This document shows positions 47,748 to 57,943 of a stretch of 64,000 bases of DNA, one piece after another. The notes below the pieces were generated by a model. It worked only from the letters and a program-made list of their open reading frames with translations, did not search any database and had not been told where the DNA came from. The first letter of the stretch is position 1. Each line of letters begins with the position of its first letter. A program made the position numbers and the translations under genes. Source of the DNA: Histoplasma ohiense (Eukaryota > Ascomycota > Eurotiomycetes > Onygenales > Ajellomycetaceae); contig JAEVHH010000004.1 in assembly GCA_017607445.1 (NCBI GenBank), positions 62,001 to 126,000 on the forward strand. Direction: 5' to 3'.

Positions 47748-48023
47748 TGTAACACTACACTACATTACGCTACTATATTACACTCTACAATATATTACTA
47801 TTATCTCTGCTACATTATAAACTATCTTCTACTGTTACTCTTCACACTGTCACTACACCTCACAGTTTCTAATCGCTAAGGAAGAAAAGAAAGAGAAAGA
47901 AGATGTGCGAAATACATACATCGATATATATATATACATATAGAAATAGTGGTAGCGAGAGTATAATGGAAAGAGGTAAGAATAAGCGAAGATAATAAGG
48001 AAATAATAAACGAGTGCATTACA
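47748..48023 (-). repeat. B LTR 4 with an internal inversion
   Basis: The first ~113 bp of the LTR appear reverse-complemented (47751-47863, AACACTACACTACATTACG to CACCTCACA), preceded by an intact GATTAGAAACTGT and followed by CAGTTTCTAATCGCTAAGG. The remainder to GCATTACA is normal. The inverted piece also carries the gag-LTR junction, so the event copied across the LTR border. Right target repeat ATCAG follows at 48024. Confidence 0.88.
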
Positions 48024-48028
48024 ATCAG

Positions 48029-50472
48029 ACCTCTTTCAGTATTTGAAAGTCTCAATATACTGTTTAAAATTCTTTCAGCATTTGCAGTTTTTATTTGCAT
48101 CTGAGATTTAAAATTCAATTGAGAATCTAACCAGACACCAAGCCATCTAACTGAGTTTTTAGATTTAACTGAATGATTTAAAAGCTTAACTTCAGTATCT
48201 TTTTCTCTGAAATTTGGATAAAAATGAATTAATTCAGTTTTGTTCATATCAAAAACAATGTTTTTTGATTTTGCTTTTTCAATCATTTCAGTTGCTGCTT
48301 GCTCAATCAAATTGCAGTTATTCACAATTGATTCTGAGCTTACAACTAGGCCTAAATCATCCACATAGCTTGGAGTTCTCACCATAATTGCCATTTGTCT
48401 ATCAATAAATAGAAACTTGATAAATATAGCAAACAAAATGAGTGAGACTGGGGAACCCTGAGGAACTCCTATCTCAATATCTGTTATATCTTGTCTCATT
48501 CCATCAAAAAGCAACTGAATAGTTCTTTTTTTGACATGAAACAGATAACCCATTTAATGAGAGACTTTGGCATTCTCAGTTCTATCAAAGTATTGATCAT
48601 TTGAGAAAGTGAAACACAATCAAATGCACCTTTTATATCAATAAACATTGCAGTTGTAACCATTTTTTCATTCTTTGCAAGTTGAATATCATGAACTACA
48701 GAGAGACCTGCATCAATTGCTGAGTTTTGCTTTCTACTTCCCATCTGATCATCATATAATAGATCAGTAGTAGCAGATAGAAAAGACAATCTAGTTGCAA
48801 TTATCTTTTCCAGAATTTTTCCCAGGCAATTCAGCAGAGATATCACTCTATAAGATTTAGGAATAGTTGGTTTTCTATTGGGTTTTGAAAGAATAACTCC
48901 AACAGCATGCCTCCAGCAATTAGAGTGATACCCATATTTCAAAAGATTTGAGAACAATTCAAAGAGCTCATCTTTTAGTACTGAATAAAGCTCTTGAATT
49001 ATTAAATGATTTATAGTATCAGCTTCTGCTGCTGTGACCTTTGAAGATGAAAAAATAGCTGTCTTTAATTCATCTTCAGTTAAGTCAGGCCATTCCCATT
49101 TCTTATCATGTTCATATTCATTATCTTCTTGCAAAGAACAAATCTCAGTTGAATTATTTGATGATGAAAATAATATTCTCATAAAAGCTTGACATTTATC
49201 TTCAAATGAGCTAGCTATAATTTCCTCATTCTGAAAATTATAAGTTAATGTTGGTAGCTTAGACATTGTTTTTGACTTTGTATATCTAAAAGCTTTGAAG
49301 ATCTCTTTCCCCTGAGCATTTTCTAGAAAGTTATTCCAACAATCAGTCTTTGCCTTTTTAATTGTTGAGAAATAATCATTTCTAATATTCTTTAAATACT
49401 CAAATGAAACAAGATCTTCTTTCCAATCTTTTTTAACTCTAGCTAAATGTCTTCTTTTATTTGAAATCTCATCATTCCACCAAGGCTTAGAGAATTCAGA
49501 GACTCTTTTCAATGGAATATATTTCTTTATACTTGAAAGAATAATCTCAGTGATTAAATTTGCTCTGTCTTCAAGCATTTTATCTGTAAGATTTGTATCT
49601 GATTTCCAATAAAGAGTTTCTCTATTCTCTAATTTCAACTTTTCAATCATTCTTTTCACTTCTGTCCACTGAGCTTTTTCAAAGTTGTATTGATTTGAAT
49701 ATAATGGGTTTTGAACTGTTTGATTACTATCCAATTCCATATCAACTTGAATTATCTCATGTCCAGTGGCAGCACCATTTGTTTCATTTGAGTCAACATA
49801 CCAATTAAAATGTTTATTCTCATATAGATTCTTAGAGAAAAAACATAGATCAATAATTGACTTCTGTCTCAAACCTGGCTTGTGAAAAGTGGGAATATCT
49901 TGCTCATTTATCAACTCTAGTTTGTTTAAAAGTGCCCATTCAACTAGGTTTTCAGCTCTAATTGATTGAGTTCTTTCTGAATTCCACCAAGAGTGATGAG
50001 CATTGAAATCCCCCATGATTATTGAGTTTTTTTCTGGTTTCAACTGCATTAAACATCTATCAAATGTCCAAGTTCTATTGTTTTCTCTCAGTGATCTTTC
50101 ATTGTAGATATTGATTAATTGAATATTTTCAAACTGTTTTTTCATATCCACAATGTCACCAACAAGAATATCAGAGTCAGATATCAAATCATATCTCAGA
50201 TTGAACTGAAATCTTGAATTCTTTCTAGCATAAATTGCCACTCTAACTCTAATATCTGTTTTCTCTGGTAAAAAACAATAGTATGCTGGATGAGATACAC
50301 TATACTCTTGATCAGCATCAAGTCTGGGTTCTTGAACAAGAATGAAGTCTGCCTTTTGCTTATAGCCAATTTGTAAACAGGAATAAAGACATGAATTTGT
50401 TCTGTCCACATTATTTTGAATAAATTTGATTTTTGTAGAGCTTTTAACATTTTTTTGTTGTTTTTCTGACAT
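48029..50472 (-). CDS. LINE D ORF2, N-terminal half (endonuclease, RT)
   Basis: Starts MSEKQQKNVKSSTKIKFIQ at 50472. The APE-type endonuclease shows FILVQEPRLD and GDFNAHHSWWNS, with DLCF further on. RT follows with MGSRKQNSAIDA, FIDIKGAFDCVS, IGVPQGSPVSLILF and the catalytic YVDD (about 48,360). A frameshift lies in the seven-T run at 48526-48532, between ...KWVICFMS and KRTIQLLFDGM. Downstream the frame is open to the B array and resumes in phase at 19282. Trp codons are intact throughout, unlike in the LTR elements. Confidence 0.92.
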
Positions 50473-50499
50473 TACACAAATATTAAGAAGTGTTTCTCT

Positions 50500-52014
50500 T
50501 TATTCAGAGTCAGATAATAGACTGAATCTATTATTCACAACTTCAACTGCTATCATATCCTGCATATGTGTATCTCTTATCTTTGTTTGAACAGGGGTTC
50601 TTGGTGACTTCTGTGATCTAATTTTTTGCTTTGCAGAAGGTTCAGAGATAGCAGATTCAGAGAGTTGAGAATTTCTTCTTTTTTGTTTATTGCTATTATT
50701 TACATTAGTAGAGACTGAGTTATTTGTCTGTACTGATGACTTTTCTGATTTGGGAGCAAATACACATTCTTTTGAATTTGCAAAATGGGGCTCTTTACAA
50801 TTGGCACACTTTGCAATGGATTTGAAATGTTCACACAATTTTCCCTTTTTCAAACATAGATGACAACTGTGCTCAGCTGTCTTGTGAGATTGAGCACAAA
50901 TTTGACATCTTACATTTCTCTTACAGAGATTTGCAAAATGATCATACTTCTGACAATTTGAACACTGAATTTGAGATTTTAGATTTTCTCTTGTATCTTT
51001 AAATTCATATGTTCTCATTCTCATACCAGCAATTCTCACAAAGGAGAGTTTAGACTGTTCAAATGACTCAGTTATGATTAGCACTGAAGCATTTTGTCTA
51101 TTTTCTCTTTGCTTCTCATTGTTCAGCCAAATTGGCAGCTTTTTTAATTTGATTGAATTGAAGTCTTCAATTTCATGCTGAAGTTGAATCAGTCCATCAT
51201 CATGATTGAAGATTGCTGTAGGTATGTCATGGAGAACAAACTTGCCCCATTTCTCATCTTTTTCCACTGAAATCTCAGTTTTTAAAAGAGATTTTACTAT
51301 GAGGGTCCAGATCTGTTGATTTTGAATCAGAAAATCAGAATTGAACTCAGGTATGGTAGTGAGAATTATTGAATTTCCAAGAAAAGAGCTTTCAACTGAA
51401 GCTACAACTGATCTGTGTAGTTCAGATTCAAAGACAGAGTTTAATGCATGATTTATCTCATTTCTCATTTGAAAAATAAGACTTACATTTGATAGCATCT
51501 TTTTCTCAAAGACTTCTTTGTTAAAGATCTTAACAATTAGCCTTTGAGCTTTTGACTGAAGAAGTCTCTCATCTTTTAGCTCTTTTCTTGATTTTTCTGA
51601 ACTCAGTGTATTCAGAGAATCAGCAGATTTTGAATTCTGAGTATATGTTTTTTCCAAGGATGCAATTTTTGTAACAGAAGAGGTAGAAGACACTGCTGCA
51701 GCTTGAGTATAAGTTCTCAGCTCTGTTTTCTGTTCTGTAGATTGAGATGAACTCAAAGATTTCATCTCAAAAACCTTTTCTGGTTTAGAAGAGATTCCCA
51801 GTTTATATTTTAGAATCTCATTCAGTTGTCTTGCTTGAATTAGCAGTATATGAAGTACTTCAGTATCTTTTTCCTCCATACATTGATTTTTCAAGCATTT
51901 GGCAGCATTTTCAAGGTTTTGAATTTCTTGCATCTGATCTTGATATTTCTTTTTTCGTTTTTTAAGAAACTCAATCTCAGGAATCTCATCAGAAAAGACA
52001 TCTTTCTCTATCAT
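50500..52014 (-). CDS. LINE D ORF1, gag-like RNA-binding protein, intact
   Basis: 504 codons, MIEKDVFSDEIPEIEFLKKR to NNRFSLLSDSE, with no internal stop. It has an N-terminal charged, probably coiled-coil region (about residues 1-75), a Ser/Thr-rich linker, a central conserved part, then three Cys/His clusters: CSNCQKYDHFANLC, CQICAQSHKTAEHSC and CANCKEPHFANSKEC (about residues 345-420). The C-terminus is basic. ORF1 proteins of this kind bind LINE RNA. It ends 27 bases before the start of ORF2, suggesting reinitiation or a bicistronic message. Confidence 0.9.
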   Translation of the reverse strand: MIEKDVFSDEIPEIEFLKKRKKKYQDQMQEIQNLENAAKCLKNQCMEEKDTEVLHILLIQARQLNEILKYKLGISSKPEKVFEMKSLSSSQSTEQKTELRTYTQAAAVSSTSSVTKIASLEKTYTQNSKSADSLNTLSSEKSRKELKDERLLQSKAQRLIVKIFNKEVFEKKMLSNVSLIFQMRNEINHALNSVFESELHRSVVASVESSFLGNSIILTTIPEFNSDFLIQNQQIWTLIVKSLLKTEISVEKDEKWGKFVLHDIPTAIFNHDDGLIQLQHEIEDFNSIKLKKLPIWLNNEKQRENRQNASVLIITESFEQSKLSFVRIAGMRMRTYEFKDTRENLKSQIQCSNCQKYDHFANLCKRNVRCQICAQSHKTAEHSCHLCLKKGKLCEHFKSIAKCANCKEPHFANSKECVFAPKSEKSSVQTNNSVSTNVNNSNKQKRRNSQLSESAISEPSAKQKIRSQKSPRTPVQTKIRDTHMQDMIAVEVVNNRFSLLSDSE

Positions 52015-53343
52015 TTTGATAGATATTGATAGATTTAGATGATTTGATTGTGTTTCAAGCTATTTTTCCTACTAGTAATAGTAACTAGATTAAGTTTTTC
52101 AAGAGAACTTAATAAACTAATACTGATTTTTAGAGATAAATCAGTTAAATCTTCACAAAGTTGAGTGCTACAAACTTGACAGAGGAGGGGAGACTAATGA
52201 TTTCAACTTGATTAAGTCAAGACTGAAATGTCAGTTTTTGAAAGAAAAACTAACAAAAAATACTCAGCTTTTTGAAGAGAAGCTGTTAAAACTAGTTAGT
52301 TATATTCTTTACTTCAGAAATCTCCCCACACAACAAGTGTGTAGCTCAATTGATAAAGAAAAGGTATATAATAACCACTTGATCAGTATTAATGAAAGCT
52401 CTTCAGCCTTTGAATAAGCCAAAAGAAATATGAATTTTTGGGCAGAAATTCTCTGTTTTATTAACTCAGAGCTAAAACAGAGAAAACACTCTATCTCTTT
52501 CAAACTTTGTCTTTTTCTTAATTAAAAAGCTTCTCAAAGTTTCTGCTTAAACTAGGCCCCATCTCAGTTTAAGATTATATTCCTGAAAAATCAAAAGCTT
52601 TCAATACTAAATGAATTCCCTTTCATTCAAATTGAAACACTTTATCCTACTGAATAGCTCCCAATAAGTTGAATATTGAGTTTCCAAAGAAATGGGTATG
52701 CAAATGAAGAATCAACAGGCTAAACCTGCACTTTTTTCCTTTATAATAGATTATATATATATAAATATATATATAAACTACTTGCAGAGACCAAGCTATC
52801 TTTCAAACACTGAAATTTCCACTTTTATCTTATGTTCTTATCAATGGAGGGGTTATTTGAAGGGATTCGATGAGGGATTTGAGGGATGATGGATTCGAAT
52901 TGATGGGGTATGCACTAGTCAATTGTGCCGAGGTATCTTTTTGTTACTTGGCAGGCACGTGTGGCTGGGAGGTACTCAGGGGGGACTTGGCACGGGTGCG
53001 TTGGAACACAAAAATCGATCAGAGTTTTCCCAAACAGAGAATCAGGAATAACTCAAGCAACTGCAGATCAAATTGAATAAGATTTTAACAGATTATCAAT
53101 ATAAAATAGATCTATCTGTGATCAAAATCTGAGTTGATTTGACTCAGTATTGATGGAGTAATTGGATGAACTGTTGAAGATCTGCCCAAGCAGATGCCAA
53201 AACACTATTCATCAAATATCTCCCTCAAAACCTCATCAAATCTTTTCAAATTTGCAGCAGTTACTGATGGAGGCAGCAGGAATCGATTGAGGGTACTCGC
53301 GTTGTCTAATTCGAAGAATTGGGCTCGTTCGGGGTTTTGCTCG
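52015..53343 (-). other. LINE D 5' UTR
   Basis: About 1.3 kb from the 5' terminus (CGAGCAAAACCCCGAACGAG on the minus strand at 53343) to ORF1. The part at about 52,850-53,340 is distinctly GC- and CpG-richer than its surroundings, while 52,740-52,790 is a TA-rich run. A 45-codon frame opens at the very 5' end (53342-53205: EQNPERAQFFELDNASTLNR to LREIFDE). Internal promoters of LINEs sit in such regions, but none can be located here. Confidence 0.7.
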
Positions 53344-53358
53344 TTGCAGAGTCTTAAG

Positions 53359-53403
53359 AATTTCTTGTGATATAAGCAGCTAATTCTTATACTGCTGCTT
53401 ACA
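53359..53403 (+). repeat. 3' LTR of C, last 45 bp
   Basis: AATTTCTTGTGATATAAGC to CTGCTTACA, completing the LTR begun at 17039. The 15 bases before it are the right target copy of LINE D. Confidence 0.93.
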
Positions 53404-53829
53404 TCTACATTGACATTAAATCTTACCATGTTGTAGAAGGCAGATTCTCTGAGACTGTCAAATTCACTGAGTTTATATAGTTTGAGAAAGAGAATATGCT
53501 GGAGCTTATGCTTCTCAATCAGCTGAGTGTTTATAAGAGTGTAGTGAAGAAAATCACTGTCTATCATTACTTGTATATTGATTAGATTATTTACAATAAC
53601 AGAGATTATAATTATGTCTGCTTGTATCTTCTGCTCAAATCTTCAGCTAGCTTTCTGCTTCTTGAGCTTTCATTCATATTTTAGAGTGAGAGCTCATCTT
53701 TTCTCTGTTCTTGCTTGTCTGCAGACAATGCAGTGTTCACATGTGTGAGGGATTTACTCAGAGCAATTACATTCAGACATTGATTTATAAAGTATTCTGA
53801 CTTGTCACAGTGTATGCAGACTTCTCTTA
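53404..53829 (-). mobile_element. Chromovirus A, copy A4, right part (protease, end of gag)
   Basis: Resumes A4 after element C, beginning with the duplicated TCTAC. The protease frame MIDSDFLHYTLINTQ is at 53567, then the gag end with a mutated zinc knuckle at about 53,817. Similarity to A2 stops abruptly at about 53,829 (CTTCTCTT|ATAGTTC), so the rest of gag, the leader and most of the 5' LTR of A4 are missing from this point. Confidence 0.85.
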
Positions 53830-55965
53830 TAGTTCAAAGGTTGTTTAAGCTATTCAAAGCTTCTAAGCTTTGCAGCTCTTCTTATACAAAATAACTAGTG
53901 CAGTAGCATACACCATTCTTAATAATAGAGAGTGATGTACATCATGGAAGAATAATAAGCTGAAATTACCACATCCTTCTCTATCAAATCTGTCTATATC
54001 TTTGTGATGGAAATAGTGTTCTGCTGTGTGTGTCTGTCTTTGTGATGCACTATTTCTGAGATGTCTGTAGCATGGTGTTTGTCAAGTCTTTGTTGTGATT
54101 GTGCATCTTCTAACCACAATCAGTAAGGCGCTCGCTTCACACACACATGAGTCTCTATCACAACAACATCAGCTCATCACTAATCAATGTCACTGTTCAC
54201 AACTATTCTCTTTCATTTATTCTCTTGTATCTTTTTCATTTGATCTTCTCTGCTTTGCTTCAATTGTTCTACACATCTATCTCCTTCTATTGAATGTCTA
54301 GATCTTCTCTATTCTGTGATATGATCTCTAATCACTGTGTCTTCTGCTGTTTTGATTGTGTTATATGATCTATTGATAAGTTCTTGTCAATCAAACCTTG
54401 TTGAAAGCTAATCTGACTGTGAATTGATGACTTTCACAGTTGCTAACTGTTGTTAGTCTCTATCTTTTGTTGTCAGAGTGTATATTTTGTTTGTGATTGT
54501 CTCATCTTCTCTTTCAATGTCTCTTCTGTGTGTGATCTTGCTTCTGTTGAGAAGATCACCTCCGTCGATGTTGTGGGGGCAGAGCATGACAATGACAACA
54601 TCAGTGAAGCAGTTGACAAGAATGTAAACAGCAGTGGTAGTGTTTGTGAAGATGCTGTGATGATGAATGTCTCTGTGTTGTTTTCTGTTGCTGTCTTCTC
54701 TGCTTTCACTGATTTCTTCTTTCTCATCTTCATCAATCTTCTCTTTTTCTCTCATGCTGATTTCTCTCTTTTGCTTGATTTTCAAGAGACTCTGTATATC
54801 TTCTGCAGTTCTTCTCTCTATTCTTCACATCTCTCTTCCACTTCCACTGTCTTCATCAAAATGTGATTTCACATGCAAGTACTGTATAACACAATCTGAT
54901 TCATCAGTTATTTGTCTGTCATATCTCTTGCTTGAAGTAAGTATGAGATTTTTAGTAATCTTATACATCTCTTGAATTCTGCTGTTGTTTGTACTGATTG
55001 TGTTGAATGTATGTTATATCTCTTTTTGTCTCTTTTCTATGATTTTCTTTCTAATTTTTCATAGATGAAATTGTACAGAGTCTCTGTGTTGTTGAGATTA
55101 TGACAGATAAGAATTCTCATACTATATTTACTTACATCAATTTTTGCATCACTTCTCTGTCTTCATATGTCTTCAGTCTATTGAATGAGTGTCATCATTC
55201 TCTTTATTGATGTATGACTTCTGAATTGATTATTTGTAGGAAAGAAATATGTGTGCAGAGTAGTCTGAACAGCAATGTGATGCTTTTTTATATTCAGAGT
55301 GAGTATACATCTGTTTCTTGTGTGAATTGTGTGAGAGACAAAGAGTCATTTCAATTTTGTATTCTGTCTTCTATATATGATCATTCTGCTGATTGTTTCT
55401 GTCTCTGTTGTAACTGTCTTTGAAGCTTCAAGAAGAGTTTCTGTTTGTTTGATAAATGTACACTTCTTTCTTTTCATTGTGGTGACTGTTAATGCTTCTA
55501 CAGTTACTTCTGATATCACTCTGTGTATGTCTATCTCTGCTTCTCTCTTGAGTTCTTTTGTCATTTATTTATTCTTTTCTGCTTTCAATTCTGCTTCTTC
55601 TCTTTCTTCAACTTCTGTTGAATGAGTGTCTGTCACTCATCTCTGTAGAAATTTAAATGTCTACTCAATTGCTTTGTCTGCTTTCTTCTCATTCTTTTCT
55701 CTTCTGACTGATTTTTCTCTGTGTACACATGTTCATTGTTTTGTTGGCCTCTCTGTGAATCTTCTCATTGAAGATATCAAATCAGTGTGTCAGACTCTGT
55801 GTAAGATGAAGGTGTGTACTGCACTTCTACACACACATCTTGAGATTCTGAAGTTCTTGGCACAGGCTGATTTTTAGTTTCCCTTTTATGTGTACAGACA
55901 TTTCTGAGGGTTGTTGATTTGAGTGTTTTTATTGATGTATGTCTTTTCTTTTGTTTTTGTGATGT
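53830..55965 (-). pseudogene. Unrecognised relic with a coding-like minus-strand frame
   Basis: No similarity to A, B, C or LINE D that I can see. On the minus strand one frame (codons starting at positions congruent to 1 mod 3) is coding-like from about 55,873 to 54,200 if TGA is read as Trp/Arg and a few TAA/TAG as Gln. Stretches include FTERPTKQWTCVHREK, TEVEEREEAELKAEKNK and MTKELKREAEIDIHRV (55,564). The protein would be Lys/Glu-rich and probably coiled-coil in part. A CpG-bearing island is at about 54,560. It could be a mutated host gene, an accessory gene or the body of an unknown element. No function assigned. Confidence 0.45.
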
Positions 55966-56436
55966 TGTGACGGGTTAGTATCTGTTAGTAATTAACTTAT
56001 GCAATCAACTCCTCTTCTGCACCTGCTTGTTTCTGACCATTGTGACCTTGTGTGGCTCTTAATGTTCTTCTGCTTCATGCTCTGTGCTTGTGTAGTCTCT
56101 AACAATTCTTCTGTGTAGCTTCTAACATTCTCCCACTCTGTGTTCCACACTCATATAGTCTCTAATGATTCTTCCATGTAGCTCTCAATGATTCCCCCAC
56201 CCCACACTCTGTGCTCATGTAGTTTCTAACAATTCTTATGCATATCTCTTAATGTTCTTCCACTTCATGCTTTACTGTGAAGCAGCTTCTGATATTCTTT
56301 CACTCTGAACTTTTCTCTATAAGAACTTTCTTCATATGATCTTTTCTTCTGATTTCTTTTCTCTTTCTTTTCTTAATCAATTCATAATCTGTAATTAGAA
56401 TAGTATCAAATCATTAATCAAAATACATCTGTTATA
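55966..56436 (+). repeat. 5' LTR of A5, short form (471 bp)
   Basis: TGTGACGGGTTAG to ACATCTGTTATA; the terminal CA has mutated to TA. Two ~63-bp subrepeats. Confidence 0.9.
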
Positions 56437-56942
56437 TTATGAATTGATTCTTCTGTGTTTAAGATCTGAGTGCTTCATTATTAGTTCTTACATCTAAGTG
56501 TGTCATTATCAGTTCTTACATCTGAGTGCATTGTTTACAGGTCTGAGTGTCTAGTCATTACAAGAGATCTCTCATGAGTCTGAGTGTCTCTATTATTAGT
56601 TATATAGATCATCATATCTAAGCATCTGAGACACAATCAACTGTGTTCTACAAAGCTCAAGTGTCTATGAATCATAACACTGTGAATAGTGTTCATGAAG
56701 AAGCTTGATCAAGCTTAGCATCACAACACTGTGAATAGTGTCTGTGAAAGAACTGAGTGTCTACAAGTATTTCTTTGTCTTTTTATTATTATTATTACAT
56801 GTTCTTAGATATTGAAATGAACTATGAACAATTCTACAAACACCCACTGCATTCAAATGCAGTGGATGACAACTTAGATCTATGAAGTATTCTTCAGCAG
56901 CAAGTGCTACAGATGACTGAATTGCAACAATGATTTGCTGAG
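56437..56942 (+). other. A5 leader with repeated CTGAGTG motif
   Basis: Opposite-strand equivalent of the A1 and A2 leaders: CTGAGTG and CTAAGTG variants recur about every 25-35 bases up to about 56,760. No coding frame. Confidence 0.6.
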
Positions 56943-57900
56943 ATGAGCACTTTCATGTTCACTGTTTCTTCTACACCCACATCTCATGAAAAACTCACAA
57001 GAGAGAAACTTTCAATTCTTGACAAATATGAAAAAGATCTAGTGCTCTATCTTGTGTGGAAGTCAAAAGTGAATGCCAAATTGAACATTGATGAACAAGC
57101 AATAGACTCACTATTCAATCAAGCATGGTATATTCATAGCAGATTGAATGACAACATATTAGTGAAATTTCAACTCTGAATGAATCATTGTCAGAATAAT
57201 CAGTGTATGTCAGAGCTAGTTTTCTGACAACTCAACTCTCTCTTCCTCAATTCTATACTTCAAATCAAGACATTAGACTGGCTTAATCAGACTCATCAGA
57301 TGAATGTTGTATTGACAACTTATCTTTCTGAATTCAATTGCAAGCTTCTAGAAGCAGATGAGCAAGACTGAGACAACACTGTCAAGATCAACATACTGTT
57401 CAAGAATTTGAACTTTCAGTTGCATAACTGAAGTATAGAGTATCTGAAGCTCTCAATATATAATGAATTCTGTGTTGATCTTCATCTGTTGAACAATGAT
57501 CTGTCTCAGTTTCACATGCTTTAAAATTGCAGAGGATTCTGCTGAATAAATATATACACTCTGAACTGCTCTGCAGTGCCCCTCATCTCTGAACCAGAAT
57601 CAATGAACTGAATCTCACATGTAAACACAAGTCACTCAAGAATTCTCAATGTCTCAGAGAAGAACATCACTGATTGAATTGCCAGAGAAATCTGCATACA
57701 CTGTGACAAATCAGAACACTTTACAAATCAATGTCTGAATATAATCACTCTGAGTAAATCCTCTACACATGTGAACACTGCATTGTCTGTGGACAGGCAA
57801 GAACAGAGAAAAGACAAGCTCTCACTCTAAAATATGAATGAGAGCTCAAGAAGCAGAAAGCTAGCTGAAGATTTGAGCAGAAGATACAAACAGACATAAT
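56943..57900 (+). pseudogene. gag of A5
   Basis: Starts MSTFMFTVSSTPTSHEK at 56943, open to a TGA at 57177 (Trp in QPW). The zinc knuckle CIHCDKSEHFTNQC at 57693-57734 is intact in pattern and in the starting frame. Further TGA codons and a few TAA interrupt the frame. Confidence 0.86.
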
Positions 57901-57943
57901 CATAATCTCTGTCATTGTAAATAGTCTAATCAATGTATAAGCA

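Larger units (their letters stand above)
19283..48023 (-). mobile_element. Tandem array of three chromovirus B units sharing four LTRs
   Basis: LTRs at 19283, 32424, 40086 and 47748 separate three internal regions, all minus strand. The unit period is 7,186 bp for B1 after removing A2 and about 7,662 bp for B2 and B3, which each carry a 476-bp tandem duplication. Only the outer ends have a target duplication, GTCAG (19278-19282) and ATCAG (48024-48028), one transition apart. The array therefore occupies one insertion site in LINE D ORF2. Confidence 0.92.
17375..53343 (-). mobile_element. LINE D (Tad1-like), nearly intact, split by the B array
   Basis: Non-LTR retrotransposon on the minus strand: 5' UTR 52015-53343, ORF1, 27-bp gap, ORF2, 3' UTR, and a short (AAT)n tail at 17375. 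It inserted into the 3' LTR of C, giving the 15-bp duplication TTGCAGAGTCTTAAG (17360-17374; 53344-53358). The B array interrupts ORF2 at 19283-48023. Without it the LINE is about 7.2 kb. RNase H after RT and a CCHC-bearing ORF1 fit the fungal Tad1 clade. Confidence 0.93.
8724..53403 (+). mobile_element. Chromovirus C, full-length, heavily interrupted
   Basis: Both LTRs are present (8724-9105; 17039-17374 continued at 53359-53403) and target duplication TCTAC flanks the element (8719-8723 and 53404-53408). Removing the inserted LINE fragments, the solo LTR and LINE D with its contents leaves about 7.1 kb. It differs from A in LTR, gag and gag-pol organisation, and from both A and B in sequence. 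About 1.6 kb between the pol stop and the 3' LTR is filled by an antisense accessory gene. Confidence 0.93.

Noticed and set aside
19283..48023. Assembly duplication as the cause of the B array
   Set aside because: The three units differ by numerous substitutions along their length and in their junctions, and A2 is present in only one; a misassembly of one locus would give identical copies.
54450..54866. Plus-strand 138-codon Ser/Phe-rich frame
   Set aside because: Its composition is that of a pyrimidine-rich strand; the opposite strand gives the coherent Lys/Glu-rich frame with the expected Trp-to-TGA pattern.
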